Source of the DNA: Winogradskyella ludwigii
Lineage (GTDB): Bacteria > Bacteroidota > Bacteroidia > Flavobacteriales > Flavobacteriaceae
DNA: 64,000 nt
Assembly (NCBI RefSeq): GCF_013403985.1
Contig: NZ_JABFDF010000007.1
Coordinates: 62,001-126,000, forward strand
Direction: 5' to 3'
In this document: positions 25,241 through 33,840 of the stretch, one piece after another
Numbering within the stretch: position 1 is the stretch's first letter
Layout of the letters: each line of letters begins with the position of its first letter
Notes under the pieces: generated by a model
Seen by the model: the letters and a program-made list of their open reading frames with translations, nothing else
The model's database searches: none
What the model was told of the DNA's origin: nothing
Position numbers and translations under genes: made by a program

Positions 25241-25567
25241 CTACTTTAATTTCTCATTATTATGATGCCTGTTATGATCGCGTTTTGCTTTTTTATCCAT
25301 TTTTTTGTCAAAAGCGTCTTGTAAATCTATACCTGTTTGGTTTGCTAAACATAATACAACAAACATGACATCAGATAATTCTTCTCCTAGATCTTTATCT
25401 TTATCGCTTTCCTTTTCGCTTTGCTCACCATAACGTCTCGCAATAATACGAGCTACTTCACCAACCTCTTCAGTTAGTTGTGCCATGTTTGTAAGCTCAT
25501 TAAAATATCGAACTCCATGTTCATTAATCCAGTTATCAACTTCTTTTTGTGCGTTTTTAATATTCAT
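25241..25567 (-). CDS. MazG-like nucleotide pyrophosphohydrolase
   Basis: A 108-residue all-alpha NTP-PPase of the MazG-like type, which hydrolyses NTPs or dNTPs to the monophosphate and PPi, probably as house-cleaning. The metal-binding motif is visible as LTEEVGEVARIIARRY (about residues 30-45) and LGEELSDVMFVVLCLAN (about 61-77), i.e. ExxE...ExxD. The C-terminus is basic (KKMDKKAKRDHNRHH). It lies 2 bp after a DUF3857 gene and 33 bp before aroA, hence within one operon. Confidence 0.88.
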   Translation of the reverse strand: MNIKNAQKEVDNWINEHGVRYFNELTNMAQLTEEVGEVARIIARRYGEQSEKESDKDKDLGEELSDVMFVVLCLANQTGIDLQDAFDKKMDKKAKRDHNRHHNNEKLK

Positions 25568-25569
25568 TT

Positions 25570-27585
25570 TTAAGCTTTTGTTAGTACTATTTGCTCAGAT
25601 TGCTTTTCTATAATTTTTTCATAAAATCCTTTAAAGACCACATAATCTAATGGATCTATTAGCGAATTCTTTAATTGAAAAATTATACTAATTTGTATAT
25701 ATTGACCATTATTATTTACTTTATAACTATAAGATATATCACCCTCGTTAAATGAAACAACTTCACTTGTTGGCATAGACTCTACTTTATAATTCTCAGG
25801 TATCATTATATTTATTAAATATTTATCTTGTTGAGGCATTACAAAATCTATCGGATAATTTCTTTTTTCTAGCTTAAAAGGGCTTTCAGTATCTTTAAGA
25901 AAAAATAAAGGCGTAAAGTATAGTAGACTTCCAACCTCATCAATAGCATCAGATGATTGGAAGTTATAAGTTATCTGCAGAGGATTCATAATTTTTTTTG
26001 CATTATTAACATCAAGTTCACTTATTTCAATACCCTCCTTATCCTTTTCAATTTCTTTTACATGATCTTCTGTGGTCATCGAAGCATATTCATTTCTGTA
26101 TAAAAGTGCCGCATGTGAGGTTATACTTTTTCTAACTTTTCCTTCTGCTGATAAATCTTCATTTAACTTTACATTTAAGAATGTTGTTTCATTCGTCATT
26201 TTTGTTGGCCTAAGCGGAATCCATCCTGAAGTTTCATTATCTCTTACTATTCGCCCTTGCCAGTTCAAAACTCTTACGGGTAAAACATTTGGCGAGCTGT
26301 AAGGATCTGTTGCATCTAATAAAATTACATTGTCATCTTGCTCAATTGCGCAGATAACGTAGTTAAAACCATTACGCGTAGGAAATATGGGTATACCATT
26401 ATTCTTTGTACTAACTAGAACGGGGTTTGCATTAATACCTTGAGACTTTAACATTGATATTAAGAGAAGATTTATATCTCCAACATTACCTATACCTTCT
26501 TTATATGCTTCTCGAATTCCATTATTAGAAGTATATCCGTTATTACCGTTCCACTTTACTTTAGATTTCACATGGTTAAAAATAACAGCTGTTGTTTCAA
26601 GAGGATTATCCACATCTTTTAATATTGACACCAGATCATCTTTAAAAACATTAGTTTTCTCAAATTGACCACCAAAAGATTTGTAACTGTATATTGTTTT
26701 AGATACTTTATCCCATGAAGATGAAAAAGCTTTCTCAATTGAACCATATTTATTGAGTATTGCTGATAATTCAAAACTCATTTTAGAGATATAATTATCA
26801 ATATTACCTGCGTAAGACTCCTCTTTTACTGCAGGAATATTTTCCTCGGAGACTGCAATTGTATTGTCAAAATATTCACTCTTTGATGTGTTAAATTGGG
26901 TCTTCGTGACTATAACTCCTGATCTTGATGAACTAGTAGAATTGTAAATTTTATTAGCCCTCCCGTCTTTAAACTTTGGTAAATACAGAGCTTTAATATT
27001 AACTTGTTTGTTATAAGCGTAAAATTGTGGTGTAGCTATAAAAACTTCTAATTTATCCGTTGGAATGAATGATTGAAAATAAATATCATCAATCGCTAAA
27101 AACGGAGAAATTATTTTATAAGAATACTCAATCACAGCACCATCCTGGATATTTGGCATCGTTAGTGTACTTACTCCTGTATATTCATTATATTCTTCTT
27201 CAAATATGCCCTCTTTTCTAAGTTTATCTTTATTTATTTTTCCATTAGAAAGATTATAGGTTGTTCCTTGTAAATTAGACAATTTCTCTGTTTTACCTGA
27301 TCCACCTTTATAAATATAAACTTTTTTAGTGGCCCATTTATAGCCTTCCTTATTGTAGATTTTAACTCTTTCATACACTTCTCGTTCTTGCATAAAGCCA
27401 TCATGATCCGTATATATAAAATTAATTTTTTCTTCCCTATACAATACAGCCGCATTCGCAGAGGAATCAATTGGATGTATTTTTTGACCTAGTTCTTCTT
27501 TAGATACTTTTCCATATCTAAAATCTTGAGCACTTAAACTGTTTATTCCTAGAACAAAAACTACTATTATATATATATATTTCAT
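25570..27585 (-). CDS. DUF3857 transglutaminase-like protein with degenerate active site
   Basis: The 671 residues have a signal peptide (MKYIYIIVVFVLGINSLSAQ), a DUF3857 domain (about 50-240) and a transglutaminase-like core (about 290-430). The catalytic positions are changed: where the active paralogue has GDCKGL, this one has GDINLL (Ile371 for Cys), and NHVI is replaced by NYVI (Tyr409 for His); Asp424 (LLDATDP) remains. It is thus probably a non-catalytic binding or partner protein. Its start is 22 bp after the stop of the 639-residue paralogue, so the pair is co-transcribed. Periplasmic; ligand unknown. Confidence 0.82.
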   Translation of the reverse strand: MKYIYIIVVFVLGINSLSAQDFRYGKVSKEELGQKIHPIDSSANAAVLYREEKINFIYTDHDGFMQEREVYERVKIYNKEGYKWATKKVYIYKGGSGKTEKLSNLQGTTYNLSNGKINKDKLRKEGIFEEEYNEYTGVSTLTMPNIQDGAVIEYSYKIISPFLAIDDIYFQSFIPTDKLEVFIATPQFYAYNKQVNIKALYLPKFKDGRANKIYNSTSSSRSGVIVTKTQFNTSKSEYFDNTIAVSEENIPAVKEESYAGNIDNYISKMSFELSAILNKYGSIEKAFSSSWDKVSKTIYSYKSFGGQFEKTNVFKDDLVSILKDVDNPLETTAVIFNHVKSKVKWNGNNGYTSNNGIREAYKEGIGNVGDINLLLISMLKSQGINANPVLVSTKNNGIPIFPTRNGFNYVICAIEQDDNVILLDATDPYSSPNVLPVRVLNWQGRIVRDNETSGWIPLRPTKMTNETTFLNVKLNEDLSAEGKVRKSITSHAALLYRNEYASMTTEDHVKEIEKDKEGIEISELDVNNAKKIMNPLQITYNFQSSDAIDEVGSLLYFTPLFFLKDTESPFKLEKRNYPIDFVMPQQDKYLINIMIPENYKVESMPTSEVVSFNEGDISYSYKVNNNGQYIQISIIFQLKNSLIDPLDYVVFKGFYEKIIEKQSEQIVLTKA

Positions 27586-27607
27586 GAAAATTATTTGATA
27601 TTAACTA

Positions 27608-29527
27608 TTAAATAGAGACTAAGACTATTTTAGATTTGTCTGCTTTTACAATTTTCTTTTTAAAATCTCTGAAGCTATTATAGTCGTCTTTTTTATAATT
27701 CCCTTTATTTAGTATATAAGTTCTGGTGTATTTTATTTTATTATCTACTAAAACTTCCGATTTAAATGTGTAGCTGCCAAATTTGGTATTAAGTTCTTTT
27801 CCCTCACTCATCGCTTCGACTTTAAGTCCTTGAGGAATTTCAATTATAAATTCATCCACGTCTTTGAATGCGCGGTCTATTTTAAACTCTAGCTTTCTTT
27901 CTGAATATCTAGGTGGTATATTAGTCATCTTATTAAACATATTCGCTTGAAATATGAGTCTATTTCCACTCTTTGAGGCATAATTTGTAGACGATAGCTT
28001 TACACTTTCTTTATAAATTACATTCTCCTTATCATTTTTTATGATGACATCTTCAATCAAAGCTCCATTGATATTACTCCAATATTCTTTGTAATAAAGT
28101 CGCTGATTTCTAACTGTTTTATTTTCAATGCCTTCGTGTAAATTATACTGAAAACCTGTTGTTTCAATATTCACCTCTGCATTAAATCCGCCTGCATTAT
28201 CTAGGTTAATGAATGCCGTTGTTTTCTGTACACTATCATCTGCCTTATACACTTTTGTATGAACTATTTCACCTCCTTCTGGCTTAATTAAAAGCACATC
28301 TCTATCGTCTGTAAAACCTGCGGTAAAGCCAAATGGATTGGTTTGACTTGTACACTCTAAAAAAACATAATCATCATTATTAGGTAATGCTAATATAACA
28401 TGATTTGTTTGGCCTTGAAAAGACACAAAATTTTTATCTACATCTTGAATATTACTTGAACCAAATAATCTTGTATAATAAGATTCTACTCCTACAAGAT
28501 CGAGTAATGCTTTAGTATAGTTTGAAAGTCCTTTACAATCTCCGTATTTAACGCTATCTACAGTTAATGCATCTATCGGTTGCATTCCTCCAATACCTTC
28601 CTGAACACTGATGTACCTCGTGTTTTGCTGTACATAATTGTATATTATCTTGGCTTTATCTAAAGGACTTTCCACATCTTTAACTAAAGCCTCTACTAGT
28701 CTTTTTGTTTTTTCGGGTAACACTAATTTGTCTTTTAGCATTTTTTCATACATCCATTTCCCTTGGCTTCCCCAATCTCCATTTCTCCCTTCTACACCAC
28801 TAATCATAAATTTATCTAAAGCTAAACTTAACCTTGGTGCTATAAATGATAATTTTGGACTATATGCTTCATACTCAATTGAGGATAAATTTTCAGCTTT
28901 GTAATAATAATCGGATACTTTTTCAATGCTTAAACCTTCAAAATTTTCTTCTTTGAATTTTATATCTACTCCTAAATTATTTTCAATTTTAAATTCTGAA
29001 TACTGAACTGCCAAATAATAACCATCTATTGGCATCCAATGCGGTAGATAAGACGTGCTTTCATAATGAACCTCAGATTGAAACTCAATAGTGTATGGAT
29101 ATTTCAAAGGCTTATAATCATAATACATTACTCTATCATCAGAGTAAAGTGTACCACCACTTACGGCACTTTCGTCGGTGAAATCCGATTTTTTAATTTT
29201 TTTAATCTCTTCGCCTAGGCTGTTAAAAATCTCAATTTCGATTTTTTTTATTTTTGTATCTTCACTATAATGTGCGTATGCCTTGGCTTGCCTAACACCT
29301 TCTTTATTAAATACGGTGACAATTCGTTTTGTCCTAATGACCATATCATCATAATCGTTAATTACGATTTGTTTACTCGCATGCCTTACAACTGCGTTAA
29401 CATTTACCATTAGTTCTTGCGGAACAAGTAATGCATTATATACATCTTGAGATTGAGAAAAGCAAAAAATTGAAACGAAAAAAAAGTAAGAAAAAAGGCT
29501 TCTCTTGTCAGTTAGTGATTTGAGCAT
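27608..29527 (-). CDS. DUF3857 transglutaminase-like protein with intact triad
   Basis: The 639 residues begin with a signal peptide (about 1-26, SLFSYFFFVSIFCFSQS), followed by DUF3857 (about 45-230) and a transglutaminase-like domain (about 270-400) with Cys331 (YGDCKGLSNYTKALL), His376 (QTNHVILAL) and Glu391 (YVFLECTSQ) as the likely triad. The C-terminal 230 residues are beta-rich. Such proteins are periplasmic or surface proteins of unknown substrate in Bacteroidota. It precedes a degenerate paralogue and follows dtd by 237 bp. Confidence 0.83.
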   Translation of the reverse strand: MLKSLTDKRSLFSYFFFVSIFCFSQSQDVYNALLVPQELMVNVNAVVRHASKQIVINDYDDMVIRTKRIVTVFNKEGVRQAKAYAHYSEDTKIKKIEIEIFNSLGEEIKKIKKSDFTDESAVSGGTLYSDDRVMYYDYKPLKYPYTIEFQSEVHYESTSYLPHWMPIDGYYLAVQYSEFKIENNLGVDIKFKEENFEGLSIEKVSDYYYKAENLSSIEYEAYSPKLSFIAPRLSLALDKFMISGVEGRNGDWGSQGKWMYEKMLKDKLVLPEKTKRLVEALVKDVESPLDKAKIIYNYVQQNTRYISVQEGIGGMQPIDALTVDSVKYGDCKGLSNYTKALLDLVGVESYYTRLFGSSNIQDVDKNFVSFQGQTNHVILALPNNDDYVFLECTSQTNPFGFTAGFTDDRDVLLIKPEGGEIVHTKVYKADDSVQKTTAFINLDNAGGFNAEVNIETTGFQYNLHEGIENKTVRNQRLYYKEYWSNINGALIEDVIIKNDKENVIYKESVKLSSTNYASKSGNRLIFQANMFNKMTNIPPRYSERKLEFKIDRAFKDVDEFIIEIPQGLKVEAMSEGKELNTKFGSYTFKSEVLVDNKIKYTRTYILNKGNYKKDDYNSFRDFKKKIVKADKSKIVLVSI

Positions 29528-29764
29528 TAGATAGTTTTGATTGGTCTACAATATATAACGGAAACTTAAATTACCAAACTATTTCTTACATATATTTCCC
29601 ACCTATCGCGACTATTCGACAATCTACCTGATCGTTTCAATATTTAACGAATTTTTCTGATTGTAATTGACCAATTATTATTTTCAAATAATACAAAACT
29701 ATTTCCTTTCTCAAAAGATAAAGAAGTATTTAGAATTGCAACCGTTATTGTATGATTTTGGATG

Positions 29765-30217
29765 TTACTCTTTGTTCTTAGAGTCGATAATTATTGTAAC
29801 AGGACCATCATTTACCAAATGCACTTTCATATCTGCTCCAAATTCTCCTGTTTGTATTGGTTTACCTAATGTATTTTGAAGCGTTTGAACAAATGCTTCA
29901 TACAACGGAATTGCAATATCTGGTTTTGCGACTTTAATATAACTTGGTCGGTTTCCTTTTTTTGTACTCGCCTGAAGTGTGAACTGACTTACTAAAATAA
30001 TATCTCCTTCCGAAGCTTTTAAAGAGGTATTCATCACGCCTTCTTCATCTGGAAAAATGCGAAGGTTAATTATCTTATTACATAGCCAGTTAATGTCTTC
30101 TTGGCAATCTTCAGTAACAATGCCTACAAGAATAAGGAGTCCTTTTTGTATTGATGCTACTTCTGTATTATTTATAACAACTGAAGCTTCAGAAACTCTT
30201 TGTATGACTATTTTCAT
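29765..30217 (-). CDS. dtd: D-aminoacyl-tRNA deacylase
   Basis: Dtd removes D-amino acids (and Gly from tRNA-Ala) wrongly loaded on tRNA. The 150 residues match the family. Motifs: MKIVIQRVSEASVVINN, the catalytic LVSQFTLQAST (about 78-88; SQxT), and the substrate-gating NDGPVTIIIDS near the C-terminus (the GP motif in cis). It follows rsgA by 25 bp, a common flavobacterial pairing. Confidence 0.96.
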   Translation of the reverse strand: MKIVIQRVSEASVVINNTEVASIQKGLLILVGIVTEDCQEDINWLCNKIINLRIFPDEEGVMNTSLKASEGDIILVSQFTLQASTKKGNRPSYIKVAKPDIAIPLYEAFVQTLQNTLGKPIQTGEFGADMKVHLVNDGPVTIIIDSKNKE

Positions 30218-30242
30218 AATTCAATTGTCTACTAAAGACTAA

Positions 30243-31196
30243 CTACTTAACCTCGTCCCAATTATCAGTTCTATAATGTTCATCTTCTCCTTCTAAAATC
30301 TGAACGTAACTTTTATATCTTGAATAAGACACCTCATTAGCTTCTAAGGCATCTTTTACAGCACACTTTGGTTCGTTTAAATGAATACAATTATTAAACT
30401 TACAGTCTTGTTTTAATGCAAAAAACTCAGGAAAATAATCACCTATTTCTTCTTTCTCCATATCAACCACGCCAAAACCTTTAATACCTGGCGTATCAAT
30501 AATTTTTGCATCAAAACTTAAATCGAACATCTCTGCAAATGTTGTGGTATGTTGCCCTTGACTGTGTTGCGTTGAAATAGCTTTAGTTTTTAAATCTAAA
30601 GAGGGCTCTATGGCATTTACCAAAGTAGATTTACCAACACCAGAATGACCAGCAAACATGCTTACTTTACCAAGCATTAAATCTTTTACTTTATCGATAT
30701 TTTTTCCTGTAGTTGCAGAAATACCAATACACTGGTAACCGATTGCACGATAAATACTTGCTAAATACTTTACCTCTAGCAAGGTCTCATCATCATAGGT
30801 GTCTACTTTGTTAAAAAGTAAAACGGTTTTAATAGAATAAGCCTCTGCAGTCACTAAAAAACGATCTATAAACGTTGTAAATGTCGGCGGATTATCAATA
30901 GTAACCATCAAGAATACTTGATCTATATTTGATGCGATAATATGTGTCTGTTTAGAAAGATTAACAGATTTACGAACGATATAATTTGTTCGTTCTTCAA
31001 TACGATTAATAATACCTGTTTTTGTATTATTTTTTTCCTCTAACTCAAATTCTACTATGTCACCAACAGCAATTGGATTAGTGCTCTTAATGCCTTGTAG
31101 CCTAAAACGCCCCTTAATTCTACATTCATAGAATTTGCCATTTAAGGTTTTTACTGTGTACCAGCTGCCTGTAGATTTATATACTGTTCCTGTCAT
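30243..31196 (-). CDS. rsgA: Ribosome small subunit-dependent GTPase RsgA
   Basis: RsgA is a circularly permuted GTPase that helps mature the 30S subunit. The protein of about 317 residues has an N-terminal OB-fold (about 1-70), G motifs in permuted order (NKVD; GHSGVGKST; DTPGIKGFG) and a C-terminal zinc-binding motif (CKFNNCIHLNEPKC). The frame extends to 31214, but the ATG at 31196 (MTGTVYKSTGSWYTV) fits homologues. dtd follows by 25 bp. Confidence 0.95.
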   Translation of the reverse strand: MTGTVYKSTGSWYTVKTLNGKFYECRIKGRFRLQGIKSTNPIAVGDIVEFELEEKNNTKTGIINRIEERTNYIVRKSVNLSKQTHIIASNIDQVFLMVTIDNPPTFTTFIDRFLVTAEAYSIKTVLLFNKVDTYDDETLLEVKYLASIYRAIGYQCIGISATTGKNIDKVKDLMLGKVSMFAGHSGVGKSTLVNAIEPSLDLKTKAISTQHSQGQHTTTFAEMFDLSFDAKIIDTPGIKGFGVVDMEKEEIGDYFPEFFALKQDCKFNNCIHLNEPKCAVKDALEANEVSYSRYKSYVQILEGEDEHYRTDNWDEVK

Positions 31197-31230
31197 TAAT
31201 ACAAAGATGACCATTATTGTTTAATGGAAC

Positions 31231-31262
31231 AAAAAAAGGCTATCTATTAGATAGCCTTTTTC
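31231..31262. terminator. Terminator between the 556-residue protein gene and rsgA
   Basis: GGCTATCT-N3-AGATAGCC is flanked by seven A on the left and five T on the right, so it works for the minus-strand gene ending at 31284. Confidence 0.8.
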
Positions 31263-31283
31263 TTAAGTTCTTTAATTTTTCTA

Positions 31284-32930
31284 CTATTTGATACTCATTC
31301 TACCTAATTTATCCTTGCTTTTTCTTGAAGAATAAATAATATATTCAGAAGGAGATGTTCTATAATATACTCTTGGACGCAAAACTAGTTGATATTTTTC
31401 AACATTCTCTTGATCTAATCTCGTAAAACTTCCATCCTTATTAAAAGTCATAGCTGCTGGAACGGCTTTATTGTAATTCCCTAACCATTTGATATCTTCA
31501 ATATCTGTAACACCATAATTTTTAGGATTATCATTAAAAATAACCGTCAGTTTATCATTATGGTAAATAGGCATTGCACTTAAATATTCAGGTCCTTTTC
31601 CCATTACAGTTAATGGCACCATAATACCTGCACTTACAGAAAAGTTTCCTTGATTTGAAAAGCCAAAAATACCTAAAGACAAAGTTGTATAACTTGCCTT
31701 TTGTTTTTTAGGTATAACGTTAGACCAAGCCACTGTGCCATCAGGATTTAATGAGGTTACAATAATTTCATTATTTACAAATGTAACTGGTGTAAATGCC
31801 AATGGGCCAATACCAGAAGATTGTCCTTGGATTATTAATTGATACTCTGACAGTAAAATTAAACCACCATCATTTTTTTCAATTAAACTATGTGTTACAT
31901 ACAATGGCTTAACATCTTTTCCTTTTTTAGCGCGACGCTCCCCTATTAATTTAGCTTTAGTTTCATAATCAAACTCATTAAAATTAAGTCGTTCAACTTC
32001 ATTATTAGCAACGGAAATTGCAGCTGCATAAATCCCTTTTAATTCTTTATTTGCTTTACCATTCTTTCTTACACTAGAATAGAAACCAACCAAATGAAGC
32101 TTACCTTCTTTATTGGCTAACATTTCACAATTAATAATTTCTTTATCTGTAAATTTTATATCAATAACTTCTTTAGCATATCCATTAGCACTTTTAAACG
32201 CATGGACTTGAAATTTTTCATTATTCGTTTTTGTTTTTCGGTCTCTAAAACTTTCATTAATAACTATGAAGACATCGTCATTAACACTAACGTCGTAATC
32301 TGATATGGTAAACTCAAGATCTTTTCTATCTTCAAAAGGAACCTTTTCAATATGAGACATCGCTGTATCTAAATTCTCGTCTAATAATTTAATTTCGTAT
32401 TGAATGACTTCTTCTTTATCAAAAAGTGCTGCATGCATAATTAGAAATCTATCTCCAGTTGGAGAATCCTTGAAGTAAAATGCTCCTTGTTCTCTTTTCT
32501 TAGTTACTTTAGTAGAGAATATCTTCACGAAATCATTAGATAGTTTTCCATCAGGTAAAACTTCCACACCAAATAAATGAGCCGTTTTTCCTTTTTTGTC
32601 GTAAACACTACCAAAAACATAAACTTTACTACCAATTAGTGTAATCTCTTCAAAATCTATAGACCGATCTTTAAAATCTGAAAGATCTATTTCGTTTGTA
32701 GAAATAAGCGACATATCTGACGACTTAAAAACTTTAATAAAATATTTTTTTTTCTTGTTAGCGAGGGCAAAAACTTTTCCATCAACCTCTCCTGCTATTC
32801 TAACAATTTTTTGAGAATTATCTTCTATTTCAGTACCATGAGTAAACGTAAAATCTCCAACTTGAATTTGAGAAAATGAGAAAATGGTAAAGAACAAAGA
32901 AACAGTAAGGGTTACGTAATTTTTATACAT
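31284..32930 (-). CDS. Secreted hypothetical protein with beta-propeller-like pattern
   Basis: About 548 residues starting at the ATG at 32930 (MYKNYVTLTVSLFFTIFSFSQ is the signal peptide); the open frame could extend to a GTG at 32954. The mature protein has repeated beta-strand blocks such as KIVRIAGEVDGKVFALANKKKKYFIKVFKSSDMSLIS, ITLIGSKVYVFGSVYDKKGKTAHLFGVEV and GGLILLSEYQLIIQGQSS, which look like propeller blades. I do not recognise an enzymatic motif. It is a stand-alone gene between two terminators and is probably periplasmic or outer-membrane associated. Confidence 0.65.
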   Translation of the reverse strand: MYKNYVTLTVSLFFTIFSFSQIQVGDFTFTHGTEIEDNSQKIVRIAGEVDGKVFALANKKKKYFIKVFKSSDMSLISTNEIDLSDFKDRSIDFEEITLIGSKVYVFGSVYDKKGKTAHLFGVEVLPDGKLSNDFVKIFSTKVTKKREQGAFYFKDSPTGDRFLIMHAALFDKEEVIQYEIKLLDENLDTAMSHIEKVPFEDRKDLEFTISDYDVSVNDDVFIVINESFRDRKTKTNNEKFQVHAFKSANGYAKEVIDIKFTDKEIINCEMLANKEGKLHLVGFYSSVRKNGKANKELKGIYAAAISVANNEVERLNFNEFDYETKAKLIGERRAKKGKDVKPLYVTHSLIEKNDGGLILLSEYQLIIQGQSSGIGPLAFTPVTFVNNEIIVTSLNPDGTVAWSNVIPKKQKASYTTLSLGIFGFSNQGNFSVSAGIMVPLTVMGKGPEYLSAMPIYHNDKLTVIFNDNPKNYGVTDIEDIKWLGNYNKAVPAAMTFNKDGSFTRLDQENVEKYQLVLRPRVYYRTSPSEYIIYSSRKSKDKLGRMSIK

Positions 32931-33032
32931 ATTAGTAGGTTTAGTGTTAAGCACACAATTATAAGTGTTTTTATTTCAAAAAACTTTATTAATTTAACAT
33001 AATATTTTAATTTGTCTATATATTAAACTTGA

Positions 33033-33060
33033 AAAAGGCTCGCAAACTGCGAGCCTTTTC
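33033..33060. terminator. Terminator after the CarboxypepD-reg/T9SS gene
   Basis: AAAAGGCTCGCA-N3-TGCGAGCCTTTT lies right after the stop at 33062. The stem is almost identical to the one at 33788-33836. Confidence 0.8.
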
Positions 33061-33061
33061 C

Positions 33062-33694
33062 TTAACCCTTTATGGCTTTTATGGATTCCATTAGTTTTCC
33101 ATCTGCAATAATGTTTACAATATAAATTCCTTTTGAAAATTGAGAGAGATCAATACTACCTATTTCTCCAAATTTTTGATAGGTCGAATTCTGAATTATA
33201 CGACCAGATATATTCGCTATTACAACTTCTACTTTATTATAATTTTCAGTCAACTTTAATTGAAAGATGCCGTTTGATGATGGATTTGGGAAAAGTTTGT
33301 TTTTTTCTAGTTCAGTTTCCCAATATGTTAGAGACGTTATACAAATCCCACAACTTGTAGTACAGCATCTATATCTGCTATTATACGCAACCACAACAAC
33401 TTCATCTAAGTGACTATCATCTTCAAGTTTAATTTCAAATTTTTCTTTTTTATTTACTACTAATTCTTTGGTTTCATAACCCAAATAAGAAACAGATAAT
33501 GTATCTCCTTTCTTGGCTTCAATTTTAAATTCACCATTGGTGTTTGTTGCAATTCCTGTTGTAGAGTTTTTAATAATTACGCTAGCTGATTCTAAAGGAA
33601 TAGAATCATTGGTTACAATACCAGTTATTAACATTTGTGCAGTTGTGATAAAACTTAAACATAATGCAACTGTAAATAGAGTCATTTTTTTCAT
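33062..33694 (-). CDS. CarboxypepD_reg-like domain protein with T9SS sorting domain
   Basis: The 210 residues carry a signal peptide (about 1-19, ending TTAQ), a carboxypeptidase-regulatory-like beta-sandwich (about 20-95, ITGIVTNDSIPLESASVIIKNSTTGIATNTNGEFKI), the segment DEVVVVAY that resembles the start of SusC-type TonB receptor plugs, a Cys cluster YRCCTTSCGICITS (about 108-121) and a type A sorting domain (about 137-210, LFPNPSSNGIFQLKL to GIYIVNIIADGKLMESIKAI). No barrel follows. It is thus a short exported protein reusing receptor N-terminal modules. Function unknown. Confidence 0.75.
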   Translation of the reverse strand: MKKMTLFTVALCLSFITTAQMLITGIVTNDSIPLESASVIIKNSTTGIATNTNGEFKIEAKKGDTLSVSYLGYETKELVVNKKEKFEIKLEDDSHLDEVVVVAYNSRYRCCTTSCGICITSLTYWETELEKNKLFPNPSSNGIFQLKLTENYNKVEVVIANISGRIIQNSTYQKFGEIGSIDLSQFSKGIYIVNIIADGKLMESIKAIKG

Positions 33695-33787
33695 GAGTAA
33701 TTGGTTTTGGTTAATATTCCAAACTTATCACGAAACACAATATCAAAAAAACCAAAATGAGTAACTCCTACTTATCAGTGCGTAAAC

Positions 33788-33836
33788 ACACTAAATAAAA
33801 AAGGCTCGCAAATTGCGAGCCTTTTTTATTTAGTGT
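33788..33836. terminator. 49-bp palindrome, terminator of the Phe/Tyr operon
   Basis: Arms of 24 bp (ACACTAAATAAAAAAGGC and onward) match perfectly around one central A. The core GGCTCGCAA/TTGCGAGCC is followed on both sides by six A or six T. It lies just after the aroG stop. Confidence 0.88.
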
Positions 33837-33840
33837 AATC

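Noticed and set aside
29667..29879. A plus-strand frame overlapping the dtd end
   Set aside because: Shadow of dtd in its second half; the 237-bp gap before the DUF3857 gene shows no repeat, hairpin or coding signal.
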